64,000 bases of DNA from CAWAHD01 sp963781785 (GTDB lineage: Bacteria > Planctomycetota > Planctomycetia > Isosphaerales > Isosphaeraceae), in contig CAWAHD010000004.1 in assembly GCA_963781785.1 (NCBI GenBank), positions 372,001 to 436,000 on the forward strand, read 5' to 3'. The position numbers and the translations under genes are program-made. The notes under the pieces are model-generated. The model was not told the origin of the DNA, searched no databases, and saw only the letters and a program-made list of their open reading frames with translations. Each line of letters starts with the position of its first letter. Position 1 is the first letter of the stretch. Shown here piece by piece: positions 54,350 through 64,000 of this stretch.

Positions 54350-55874
54350 TTCGTCTCCTCGTGACATGAAGGAGACCGAGCTGCTCGAGGACGGGTTGCG
54401 CCGCGATCCGCTCGATCTCGGCTTGGGGGTAATGCGAGAGCGCGGCTGCTGGGTCGATCATGCGCTGTTCCAGGACAGTCGCGATCTCGCTCCTTAAATG
54501 TTGCCACATGTTTTTGCGTCTGTCCAGTGACAAAACGGCGCGCACCGCCCAGGTTTCTTCCGGAGTCAGTCCCGTCGGTCCCCACGGCCGACTCAGTCGG
54601 TTGGCGCGAAGACGCGCGGTCAGGAGATCGTCGCTCGTCCAGAAGTCGCGGCGACCCGCTTGATCGGCAACGTGCGCGGTCAACTCCTTGAGCGTGCGGT
54701 TGGCACGCTCACAGCCGCCATTGTACTGGGCACAGTACGGCGGCGAGTACAAAGTGAAAACCTCCCGGCCGAGCAAGAAGCGCTTCGTCAGGTCGGCGCG
54801 GAACGCCGGACCGTTGTCACATTTCATGACCAGCGGCGCACCGTGCTCCTCAAACAAATCGGCCAGTGCTTCCACCACGGTCGCCGCGTCCTCACGCGCC
54901 ACCGCCAGCCAGAGCAACTGCTGTCGACTCGCCAGGTCGCGCACGTTCAGGATCGCAGGCAAGACGCCGTCGATCAGGTAGAGGGGATGAGTGAAATCCA
55001 TCGCCCACGCGCTGCCTCCGCAGAGCCACTCCAGCCGACACCGTTCCTCGACATGCTCTTGGAGCCACTCGGCACGATATTCCGCTTTGAGCTCAGCCAG
55101 TTCGGCGCGCGCGACATCGGGATACTCGGCCTGGAGACTCGATAGGCTGATGCTCGGGCCGTGCAGTTCCAGAAAGCCGGTGACCTCGGCTTGGCGCTCG
55201 ACCGGGGCAATTTGCGGCGGCCGCCCCCGTGGGCGCGGCGCCAGCCGATCTGCGCCCCAACCCCGATCCCAATGCCACATGGTGCGTGGTGAGAGACCAA
55301 GAGCCTGGGCCGTCTCCTCCGTCGACCAGCCGTGGCCACGCGCGTAACGGCGAAACGCAACCGACCGTTTTCGCAGATCGCGCTCGCTCCATCGGCGCTT
55401 GGATTGGCGATCCCAACCGCGGCGCGGTACCTCACGGTTGTCGGGCGTTGGCACACGTTCGGCCTGACTGGCGCGATCATCCAGTGGCAGCGAGTCTCGG
55501 CGACATCCCTCGACCGCCGCCTGACCGGCCCGCGCCTCACCACGCGCACACGGCGGCGTGCCGGCTGAATGGCCAAGGGGGTCTCCCGCGGTGGTCATCG
55601 TCCAGCCCGGCATGGCGGTCGCGATCGACAAGAGCGCGGCACCATCGTTGCCGACCCACGCGCTCGCGATGCTGCGGTCGTGACGACGTGCCGGATCGCT
55701 GGTCTCGTCGACCACGACCGCCGCAGTTTGGCTCTCAAGTTCGAACTCGAAGTCGGTGTCGTCCCGAGCGTCTCCGGCTACGGCGTCCCGGAACAGATCG
55801 GAATTCGTGGAGGCTTTCCTGGCCTCATGGTCTCGGTGAGGGGCGCTGCTTGCATCTTCAACTGGATCCCTCAC
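54333..55874 (-). CDS. DDE (rve-type) transposase with N-terminal HTH, second transposase of the element
   Basis: 513 residues. Acidic low-complexity N-terminus, then a helix-turn-helix (W-S-T-E-E-T-A-Q-A-L-G-L-S-P-R-T-M) and an integrase core: first Asp in A-W-A-M-D-F-T-H-P-L, second in M-K-C-D-N-G-P-A-F, Glu in G-G-C-E-R-A-N-R-T-L-K, with 35 residues between the second Asp and the Glu, a proper D-D-35-E. Complete, apparently intact. The start overlaps the upstream gene's stop (ATGA). Exact IS family undetermined. Confidence 0.85.
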   Translation of the reverse strand: MRDPVEDASSAPHRDHEARKASTNSDLFRDAVAGDARDDTDFEFELESQTAAVVVDETSDPARRHDRSIASAWVGNDGAALLSIATAMPGWTMTTAGDPLGHSAGTPPCARGEARAGQAAVEGCRRDSLPLDDRASQAERVPTPDNREVPRRGWDRQSKRRWSERDLRKRSVAFRRYARGHGWSTEETAQALGLSPRTMWHWDRGWGADRLAPRPRGRPPQIAPVERQAEVTGFLELHGPSISLSSLQAEYPDVARAELAELKAEYRAEWLQEHVEERCRLEWLCGGSAWAMDFTHPLYLIDGVLPAILNVRDLASRQQLLWLAVAREDAATVVEALADLFEEHGAPLVMKCDNGPAFRADLTKRFLLGREVFTLYSPPYCAQYNGGCERANRTLKELTAHVADQAGRRDFWTSDDLLTARLRANRLSRPWGPTGLTPEETWAVRAVLSLDRRKNMWQHLRSEIATVLEQRMIDPAAALSHYPQAEIERIAAQPVLEQLGLLHVTRRRITPAF

Positions 55875-56272
55875 CGACTCGCTTTTTTTGCGGCTTGCTT
55901 GAGCTGCGGCTTGGGCCGAGACAGACCTTGGCGCGCCAGCTCCGCCCGTAACTGGGCCCCTCTCAGCTCCAGCTCCAACCGCTCAACTTTTTGTTCCAGA
56001 TTCGCGATCTGTTGTTGCTCGGGCGTTTTCTCCGCCGAGGGACGCCGGCCGGGTGATCCCGGTTCCAGGGTTTTCACCCAGCGCTCCAGGCTCTCGTGCT
56101 TGAGATCGAAGAACCAAGACTCCTCGATTCCCAGATCGGCGCACGCGTCGGCGACGTTGATCTCCCCTGCGAGATTGGCCAGGATCACCCGCAGCCGGGT
56201 CTTGGCTACGGGTGATCCTGCCAGACGGTCGACTTGGTCAGCGATGCTCAATGGATTTCGGCCGGCCGGCAT
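55871..56272 (-). CDS. Transposon-associated HTH/coiled-coil protein
   Basis: 133 residues from ATG 56272, which is preceded by GGAGGG. Contains a helix-turn-helix-like A-D-A-C-A-D-L-G-I-E-E-S-W-F and a coiled coil E-Q-Q-Q-I-A-N-L-E-Q-K-V-E-R-L-E-L-E-L, similar to the OrfA proteins of IS3-type elements. Four-base overlap with the following transposase suggests coupled translation or programmed frameshifting. Confidence 0.7.
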   Translation of the reverse strand: MPAGRNPLSIADQVDRLAGSPVAKTRLRVILANLAGEINVADACADLGIEESWFFDLKHESLERWVKTLEPGSPGRRPSAEKTPEQQQIANLEQKVERLELELRGAQLRAELARQGLSRPKPQLKQAAKKASR

Positions 56273-56938
56273 GGATAGACCCTCCGTGATCGCCCTGCGC
56301 TTCGGAGCGGATCGTCTCCAACGCCGCTGGTCGATTCCCATCGCCAGCGGGCCCCGCCGCAGGGGGTTTCCCAACGGGTCCTTGTACCGCAGCCGGCCCT
56401 TCCTTGCCAGGTGAATCCGCGGTTTGCAGCAACCGCGCGGCACGGAGTGCTCGCACGCACGGTTTCCGCCGCCGCCGTTTGGTTCCGCTGGACGCTTCCT
56501 GCGTTTTGCTGGCCGCCGGCGCCAGCCCCAACGCGCGTTGAGTGGTTCGGGCTAGCGCCTGATGGCGAGCTAGCTCACGCCGACTGACAGACAGCTCGCG
56601 GCTCCAGGCGAGCCAGCCGCCGGTCGGTCGAGACCGTGCGCCCAACCGGACGGGGCTCACACGCCCAGATCAGCCCTCGAATGGCTCGCTGCTCCAGGAG
56701 ATAGTCAGCGCGGCAACCGGATTCCCAGCGCCGTCGCGGCACCAGCGGGAGTCCGCACTCCGGCCAGCACTTCGAGGACCAGAGCCGCGGCGCGTCTGGC
56801 TTCAGGGCCGATGTGCGGGGCTTCGGGACAATCCGCCGTCAGTTGCCGCCGGTAGGTTCCGCGCGATCGCTGCGCCGCGGCTTCCTTTTGTCGAGGCGCC
56901 CGGCCGTGCGGCCGGGCCGAGGCAGGGTTCGCCGTCAT
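56238..56938 (-). pseudogene. Transposon accessory protein, disrupted by two frameshifts
   Basis: Begins at ATG 56938 (GGAGG upstream, overlapping the previous stop by ATGA). Fragments: A-D-C-P-E-A-P-H-I-G-P-E-A-R-R-A-A-A-L and L-G-I-R-L-P-R; then, one base inserted near 56712, A-D-Y-L-L-E-Q-R-A-I-R-G-L-I-W-A-C-E-P-R-P; then, after another shift near 56610, S-R-E-L-S-V-S-R-R-E-L-A-R and a K-R-R-R-R-K-basic tail. This is the usual accessory protein beside planctomycete DDE transposases; function unknown. Confidence 0.6.
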
Positions 56939-58675
56939 GGCTTGCCTCCTTCCTCGTTCGCTGTCTCGTCCGGCGTCGCCGGCGGGGACCCTTGCGGCGG
57001 CAGCTCATCGTGCGTCTGTGCCGGCACATCGCCAAGCGGTCCGGCGGCCGGAGAGCCATCTGGGCAGATGGCCTTGGGCATCGCGGCTGAGTCCGCGAAA
57101 GCGGCTGGCGGCACCAGATCCACTTCTTGCCGAACGCCCCCTTCGCGCGTCAGGAACACGCGCTCGCCTTCGGCATGCAGGCTGAAATTCTTGCCGCCCA
57201 GTTGGCCTGTCACGTAGAACGGGGGCTTGGGCAAGCCGTTGCGAGCCAGCTCCAGTGCGTTGGCGGCGACCCGATCTTTGAGGGCCAGCAGGACCTCGGG
57301 AGCCGCCCCGAAAAACCGGTCCGCCGGCACCAGGCCGTCGATCCCGCTGTGGGTGCGCTGGAAGTTATACCAGTCGATGAAGTGGCCGATCCGCGCGGGC
57401 GTCGGCCAGATCGAGGAACACAGCCGTCTCCACGCACTCGCGCCAGAGCGTTCCCCAGAACCGCTCGATCTTGCCCAAGGTCTGAGGATGGCGCGGCGCG
57501 GCCACGATCTGGCGGATGCCGCGCCCTTTGAGCTCCTTCTGGAAAGCGCTCTCGCCCCGCCAGGTCACGTACTGAGCGCCATTGTCGGTGAGGATTTCCT
57601 CGGGGACTCCGTAGGCCGCGATGCCCGCACGGAGAACCTCCAGCACCAGGGCCGTCGACTGGCTGGCGTGCAGACCGAAGCTGACGATGAACCGACTGTG
57701 GTCGTCGAGGAAGGCAACCAGGTAGACCCGCCGGTTCTGCCGCTTGAGCACGAAGGTGAACAGGTCGGTTTGCCAGAGCTGGCTGGGCCTGGCCCGCTCG
57801 AAGAAGCGGACCTTGTCGGGATGAGGTCGTGTGGGGGTTTCCTGCAACTGGTAGCCCGCCTCATGAAGCACACGGGCGACCGCTGGCGGGCTGGCCGGCA
57901 GTGCCGGGCCGCGCACCAGCATCTGGCTGATTCGCTCGCATCCCCAGTCGGGATGCGCCTGCTTGAGCAAGAGGATGGTGCGTTTGGTCAGGTCGGGCAA
58001 GCGGCTTCCTTCGCGGGCGCCTCGAGGCTGTTCGAGCAAGCCGGCCGGTCCCTGGTGGGTGAACCGCTGTTTCCAGGCATAGAGCGTATGCTTGGAGACG
58101 CCCACCAATGTTGCGAAATCCTTGGCGGGCAAGCCGCTGCGCTGCCAGCAGTCGAGGATCATGAGTCGCTGCTGGGGATTGTACGCCGCCGGCTTCACCT
58201 CCTCGGGTCGAGCCAGCCGCCGGCCGCGTTGCGTGCGTCTTTTGCCGGTCGGCAGCCCGAGCCCTTGCCGCCTGAGCTCAGCGACCGGGTCGAACTGGGC
58301 CGGCGGGCTGTCGAATTCGTTGGTCGGAACCCCGGAGGGCTCGTCCGCCTCCACACCGAGGTCGTCCCGGGCAGGCGACTGCGGGGCGTCTCCAAACTCC
58401 GGAGCGGTCTCATCCCCACGATCGGGCAGGCCCGGCGGCTCGGGTGTACGTTCATCGGGATGGACCGTCTCGGCAATCGAGGCGTCCGCATTCTCCGATT
58501 TCGTGTCGATTGCTTCCGGAAATGTGATGAGGTCAATCTGGGAATCGACCGCGTCCGGTTCACCTTCCGCCGCCGGATCATTCTTTAAATCGGATGTCGG
58601 CCGGACCAATTCTTCAGGCGGCCGTTCGCCAGGCGCGCCTCGACCACTCCACCACCGATTCCACTCGTTCCACAT
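56935..58675 (-). CDS. DDE transposase (IS481-like), first transposase of the element, one frameshift
   Basis: About 580 residues; ATG at 58675 with GAGGAG upstream. Acidic/Pro-rich N-terminus, an HTH (K-D-F-A-T-L-V-G-V-S-K-H-T-L-Y-A-W-K), and integrase core: W-Q-T-D-L-F-T-F, D-N-G-A-Q-Y-V, and T-L-G-K-I-E-R-F-W-G-T-L-W. The frame is lost near 57392 (cgcgcggatcgg); one added base restores R-I-G-H-F-I-D-W-Y-N-F-Q-R-T-H-S-G-I. The C-terminus adds V-P-A-D-R-F-F-G and a Pro-rich tail. It differs in sequence from the other transposase. Confidence 0.82.
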
Positions 58676-58829
58676 TTGCTCCTCGCCTCTGCGGCATTGC
58701 CGCGGCTGGGAGGAGACGTCGATTGCTCCGGTCAATTCTCCCAATTACGCAGCAAGCATTTTGGTTGGGAGGACAAGACTCATCGAGCCCTCGAATCCGG
58801 TTATCACCAGTCGCAGACAAGCAGGCCGC

Positions 58830-58858
58830 TTGACAATTCATAACCAGATGGCTATGAT
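58830..58858 (+). promoter_or_regulatory. Consensus sigma-70 promoter for the arsR-like gene, apparently leaderless
   Basis: TTGACA (58830-58835), 17-bp spacer, TATGAT (58853-58858). The ATG at 58865 lies where transcription should begin, so the mRNA would be leaderless. A TCATA-N10-TATGA dyad (58838-58857) overlaps the -10 box and could be the ArsR operator. Confidence 0.75.
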
Positions 58859-58864
58859 TCCGCC

Positions 58865-59187
58865 ATGCGAGCGGCTCCCGACGATCTTTTCAAGGCTCTC
58901 GCCGACCCGACGCGTCGCGCGATCTACGAGCACTTGGTCAGCGACGGCGAGCAGACCGTGCGGCGCTGACGGATCGCGCGGGGGTGTCGCAGCCTGCGGT
59001 TTCGAAGCATCTGGTTGTGCTGAAGCAGGCCAAGCTGATTCGCGACCGACCGGAAGGACGCCAAACCTTCTACAGAGCTGACCGGGAAGGATTGGCCCCG
59101 TTGATCGATTGGGTCAAACACCATGCCGTCTTCTGGCGCGACCGATTCGATCGCCTCGAAAAAGTGCTGGAGAGAATGGGCGAATGA
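58865..59187 (+). CDS. ArsR-family winged-helix regulator (one frameshift)
   Basis: About 107 residues. N-terminus D-D-L-F-K-A-L-A-D-P-T-R-R-A-I-Y-E-H-L, recognition helix V-S-Q-P-A-V-S-K-H-L-V-V-L-K-Q-A, wing R-P-E-G-R-Q-T-F-Y-R-A. The frame breaks near 58962; one added G gives T-V-R-A-L-T-D-R-A-G. No metal-binding Cys pair is seen, so it is more like the ArsR regulators paired with SRPBCC/AHSA1 genes. The stop overlaps the next start (ATGA). Confidence 0.82.
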
Positions 59188-59291
59188 ATCCCAGCGACAA
59201 AACCGCCCCATCGCAGAACTTCGGTGGCGCGCGCTACGGCTGGAGGATGATGGGCGGGAAGCTCGTCGACCTGCTCGCGGGGCTCGGATGA
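59184..59291 (+). pseudogene. SRPBCC/AHSA1-like gene reduced to a fragment
   Basis: 35 residues starting with ATGA overlap from arsR: M-N-P-S-D-K-T-A-P-S then G-W-R-M-M-G-G-K-L-V-D-L-L-A-G. The position behind ArsR and the terminal G-W-x-M-M...L motif fit the start and end of an AHSA1 domain with the middle deleted; a normal one has about 150 residues. Confidence 0.5.
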
Positions 59292-59343
59292 GGCGGCCGA
59301 GTGTGCCCAATTCGCTTCGGGTTCGTCTTCAGGGGAGGTCCCA

Positions 59344-59592
59344 TTGAAGTGGAACTACTGGATCCGGCAGATCCACCGCTGGGTGTCCATCGCCTTCACG
59401 GTGGCCGTCATCGCGAACTTCGTCGCCCTGGCACGGGGGGGCGGGATGCCTCCGCCCTGGGTGACCTACTCGCCGCTGCTCCCGCTCGCCTTGCTCCTGT
59501 TCACCGGTCTGTACTTGTTCGTGCTGCCGTATGCCGCCAAGTGGCGCAGCGGGCGACGGACCGACTCTTCACCATCCGTCGATACTCGATGA
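59344..59592 (+). CDS. Small two-helix membrane protein
   Basis: 82 residues; TTG start with GGGGAGG upstream. Two hydrophobic helices (W-V-S-I-A-F-T-V-A-V-I-A-N-F-V-A-L-A and L-L-P-L-A-L-L-L-F-T-G-L-Y-L-F-V-L). Commonly found after ArsR/SRPBCC pairs in actinobacterial-type clusters. It ends 1 bp before the UvrA-like gene. Function unknown. Confidence 0.7.
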   Translation: MKWNYWIRQIHRWVSIAFTVAVIANFVALARGGGMPPPWVTYSPLLPLALLLFTGLYLFVLPYAAKWRSGRRTDSSPSVDTR

Positions 59593-59593
59593 G

Positions 59594-61278
<1,685 letters not shown>

Positions 61279-61415
61279 GGGAGTCCGCGTTCCCCACCCA
61301 CCGGCGCCTCGAGCGCGTCGGCCAGCAGTGCGATGGTTCTCAAGGACCTCATCGGACCGGCACCGACGCCGGCCGCCGAGTTTCGCTTCGAGTGGAACGT
61401 GTACGCTACGGGCGT

Positions 61416-61808
61416 CTACCATGGTTCCGCGAAGCCACTGACAACAGCCTCGTTTTCCTCGGGGGTCAGTACCCCGCGGAGCCGGCGCATATTCTTGAAG
61501 CCAACAGCCAGAACATCTTTGCCCTGATCCGTCTCTCGGTACGCGAAGGGTTGCCCGCCGAAGTAATACTGAAGCTTGAAGCACTCAAGGAGCCGTTCCC
61601 GTGCTTCTCCGACGACGGGCCGCCATTGGGCAGCCATGTTTTCAAGCTCCCGCTCCACCGCCTTCTCGACCTCCGGGGGCGCGGCCAGCAGGCGGATTGG
61701 ACCAAGAAGAGCATCGTAACGCGTCGCATCGGCAGGCTTGACCGGTGCGCGGCCCGACCGTGTCCCGCTGTGTCGCCCTTCCTGGATCCGCTGTTCTGTA
61801 GGCGCCAT
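61416..61808 (-). CDS. Uncharacterised protein
   Basis: 130 residues; ATG at 61808. Includes P-P-E-V-E-K-A-V-E-R-E-L-E-N-M-A-A-Q-W and L-E-C-F-K-L-Q-Y-Y-F-G-G-Q-P-F-A-Y-R. Mostly helical, charged, no signal or membrane segment. No family recognised. Confidence 0.55.
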   Translation of the reverse strand: MAPTEQRIQEGRHSGTRSGRAPVKPADATRYDALLGPIRLLAAPPEVEKAVERELENMAAQWRPVVGEARERLLECFKLQYYFGGQPFAYRETDQGKDVLAVGFKNMRRLRGVLTPEENEAVVSGFAEPW

Positions 61809-62061
61809 TGCGTTTGCCCCCGCGCCGAGTATTCGCGCGTCGTTACCGCACTAACTCAATTGTACCTGCTATCCTGCCAGATTGTGGAGCGCTCTCCCGT
61901 TCGCGGTGCCCATTGTGAATTGAACTCGAGCGATAACACCCATCAGCGTTCGCCGGTTTTGGCGAGTGGGCGAGGGTTCCTCGGACGCGAGGCAGCATCC
62001 ATGTTACCTGAGTGTCTCACCCTGTGGTCGCAACGTTCCTAGGAGCGCTGGGGTTGTCGCC

Positions 62062-62859
62062 GTGAGAATACTTCATCGAATTACGAAGAATGTAGACGGT
62101 GAGATTCAACGGACCCTTCACCGCCTGGGTGTCGAAGTCAGCCGCGGGCTGTGCACCTTTGTCGTCGACGAGTCGCACCCCGATTGGCCGCAAATCAAAC
62201 AATTGATTGCCCCCTGGGGTCCGGTGGACTTCGTGACGACCGAGTTCACGGCGGCAGAGCGCGCGGCCGCAGAGAACTTGGTGATGGAGCCGACCTGGCA
62301 TCACGGATACCCACAGCCGGAGGACGATTTCGGCTACTTGAAGAAGACGTACGATCTGAGTGAGAACTGTGCAGAATGTGATATCGGCAAACGCCAACAT
62401 GCGCCGTTGCGCATGAAGCGCGAACCAACTTGGGGCAAGCGGCAAATTCTACAGCTCAACTGGGTCTTTGATGAATTCTTCGTCCTTCCTGAAGTCTGGG
62501 ACGAGGTTTTTAAACCGATGGGAATTGCGTCACTACCTGTTCTTGAGCATCGCACCGGAAAAGAATTGCGCACAGTGGTCCAGCTTGAGATCAAGGACGT
62601 CGCCAGTCCAATCCCGGGCATCCGCGAATACGATTCTGCGATTTGCGAAGTCTGTGGACAGACGAAGTATTTCCCGATAACACATGGCTTTTTCCCTGCC
62701 TTCTCGCTTGCGCCGTCGGGTTACATCTCGCGAACACAGGAGAGTTTTGGAAGCGGCGGCGAGGCATTCAACGAAATAGTGGTCACTCGCGAACTATATC
62801 ATGCAATCCGCACTCACAAATTGAGCGGGGCGTCGTTCACCCCGATCTCCAAGCCATGA
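62062..62859 (+). CDS. Uncharacterised protein with two Cys-x2-Cys motifs
   Basis: 265 residues from a GTG at 62062. E-N-C-A-E-C-D (about 110) and C-E-V-C-G-Q-T-K (about 195) suggest zinc binding. Other stretches: L-C-T-F-V-V-D-E-S-H-P-D-W, I-L-Q-L-N-W-V-F-D-E-F-F-V and Y-I-S-R-T-Q-E-S-F-G-S-G-G-E-A-F. The paired motifs recall double-CxxCG immunity-type proteins of myxobacteria, but I cannot confirm that. Lower GC than neighbours, which hints at transfer. Confidence 0.6.
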   Translation: MRILHRITKNVDGEIQRTLHRLGVEVSRGLCTFVVDESHPDWPQIKQLIAPWGPVDFVTTEFTAAERAAAENLVMEPTWHHGYPQPEDDFGYLKKTYDLSENCAECDIGKRQHAPLRMKREPTWGKRQILQLNWVFDEFFVLPEVWDEVFKPMGIASLPVLEHRTGKELRTVVQLEIKDVASPIPGIREYDSAICEVCGQTKYFPITHGFFPAFSLAPSGYISRTQESFGSGGEAFNEIVVTRELYHAIRTHKLSGASFTPISKP

Positions 62860-62972
62860 ATGCGGCGCATGGCGCCCGTTCCGAGGACACGAAACGAGCG
62901 GGTTCTCGGTATGATCTGGGTCGTCGGATTCGATCGCCTCCGCAAGGTCCCCGATCCCGGAGAATAACGACC

Positions 62973-64000
62973 ATGCCAGCCGGACCCCTATCGCGTCGAT
63001 GGCACCGCTATCTGAGATTCAGCTTGCGCGGGCTGATCGTGCTTGTACTCGTGATCGGCGCAGGGTTGGGCTGGGTTGTGCGGATCGCCCGAATCCAGCG
63101 CGAGGCGGTGGCAGCGATCACAAGAGACGGCGGCCAGGTGATATACACCTCGGGAGGATGGAAGACCGGAGATGGGTTCGTCGACCGAGCGGGCCTTGCC
63201 CAAAAAGGGCTCGTGGAAGCCATTGGCCTCGACTATTTCGGTCACGTCACGCAAGTCTGGCTTAACCGGGGCTCGACGGACGCGGATGCGGCGATCGCAC
63301 ATGTCGGGCGTCTCGCTCAACTACAAGCGCTTGATCTGGATCGATCCTCCGTAAGCGACGCGGGGCTGACCCAACTGAAGGGGCTGCCCGACCTCTGGTT
63401 GCTTTTCGTCAATGACACTCGGATATCCGACGCCGGCTTTGTGCACCTCAAGGAGCTGCCGCGGCTCGAGGCGCTGTGGCTGGAGCGCACGCAGGTTACC
63501 GACGCCGGGCTGGTGCACGTGAAGAAACTGCGCAACCTCAACAACCTCAGCCTCGTCGGCACTCGGATTTCCGGCGCCGGTCTGATCCACCTCGAAGGTC
63601 TGACCAAGCTGTCGCAGCTCTACCTCTCCGACACTGCCGTAACCGACAGCGGACTGGTCCATCTCAAGGGGCTGAACAGGCTTGCTCGCCTGGAACTTCG
63701 ACGCACGCGGGTAACCGACGCCGGCCTGCGCATCTGACGAGGCTGACCAAACTCTGCGTTCTTGACCTCAGCGGCACGCAGGTCACCGATTCAGGGCTCG
63801 CGCATCTGAAGAGGCTGACTAGCCTCTCGGACCTTGACCTCCGCGACACGAAGGTTACTGATGCGGGAATGGAAGTGCTCACGCAGGCTCTGCCGCACAC
63901 CAAGGTCATGCCTCGAGTTGCAGGCGCCGCGGGATCGTCTCCGTCGCGGCGTGGGAAGAGGGGGCGACAGGTCGCTCCAACGCTCCCCGCGCGTCTCGTG
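62973..64000 (+). CDS. Membrane-anchored leucine-rich repeat protein (frameshift; runs off window)
   Basis: ATG at 62973 with GGAG upstream. N-terminal R-F-S-L-R-G-L-I-V-L-V-L-V-I-G-A-G-L-G-W signal anchor, typical of planctomycete LRR proteins, then R-I-Q-R-E-A-V-A-A-I. From about residue 90, repeats of the L-x-x-L-x-L-x-x-T-x-V-T-D-A-G-L type. At about 63730 the frame is lost; one added C restores L-R-H-L-T-R-L-T-K-L, and two more repeats continue, ending in L-P-H-T-K-V-M-P and a basic tail open to the last base. Confidence 0.8.

Larger units (their letters stand above)
54334..58763 (-). mobile_element. Candidate 4.4-kb element with two DDE transposases
   Basis: Four minus-strand genes overlap head-to-tail (58675 to 54333). 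Candidate inverted ends: CAAAATGC...GTAATT at 54334-54351, and the same order read inwards from the right, complement at 58743-58763 (CAAAATGC 58756-58763, GTAATT 58743-58748). TTGGG occurs just outside both ends (54326-54330 and 58765-58769), a possible 5-bp target duplication. The ends are short and imperfect, so borders are tentative; it could also be two adjacent insertion sequences. Confidence 0.45.

Noticed and set aside
57227..58588. 453-codon plus-strand ORF opposite the IS481-like transposase
   Set aside because: Antisense shadow with no recognisable domain; the minus strand has the integrase core.

Overview
The window is high-GC DNA from a planctomycete, most likely of the Isosphaeraceae/Singulisphaera type. 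This rests on lineage-typical protein families: a DUF1501 Tat-exported protein, an ECF sigma factor with the planctomycete membrane-anchored extension, a peroxiredoxin/cytochrome c/copper-enzyme fusion, LRR proteins with a planctomycete signal anchor, the export motif RREFRFETLEDRALL, and a very large dockerin-tailed surface protein. No rRNA, tRNA or CRISPR array was found.

Layout. 1-17.9 kb: the 3' part of one giant adhesin gene of at least 5,976 codons, split by four single-base frame breaks. 18-25 kb: minus-strand exported and metabolic genes (amidohydrolase, DUF1501, two related secreted proteins), then a LolA-like protein. 25-43 kb: mostly housekeeping genes (cysI, cdd, two methyltransferases, a ParA ATPase, an RNase HII-like protein, infA, an SMP-30 lactonase, a TPR protein, rpsT, an HhH-GPD protein, cstA), ending in an ECF sigma factor fused in one ORF to a membrane span and a di-haem DHOR cytochrome. 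43-50 kb: uncharacterised genes, a secreted YHS protein in an operon with the peroxiredoxin/cytochrome/copper protein, and a membrane glycosyltransferase. 50-59 kb: an accessory region with palindromic repeats, a degenerate repeat array, an Rpn-type nuclease, a REP-associated transposase remnant and a 4.4-kb element with two different DDE transposases. 59-61 kb: an ArsR / SRPBCC / small membrane protein / UvrA-like cluster resembling actinobacterial ones, with several members broken. 61-64 kb: uncharacterised proteins and an LRR membrane protein running off the right edge.

Data quality. About twenty frame breaks occur in otherwise intact, conserved genes, many explained by loss of one G or C in a short run. 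I treat most as probable assembly errors. The UvrA deletion, the SRPBCC fragment and the transposase remnant look like real decay. Coordinates of split genes are given as whole genes except for the giant adhesin, which is listed in five segments.

Most interesting items: the sigma factor-transmembrane-cytochrome fusion (a candidate one-protein redox-to-transcription relay), the two-transposase element with candidate ends, the repeat families, and the giant mosaic adhesin.
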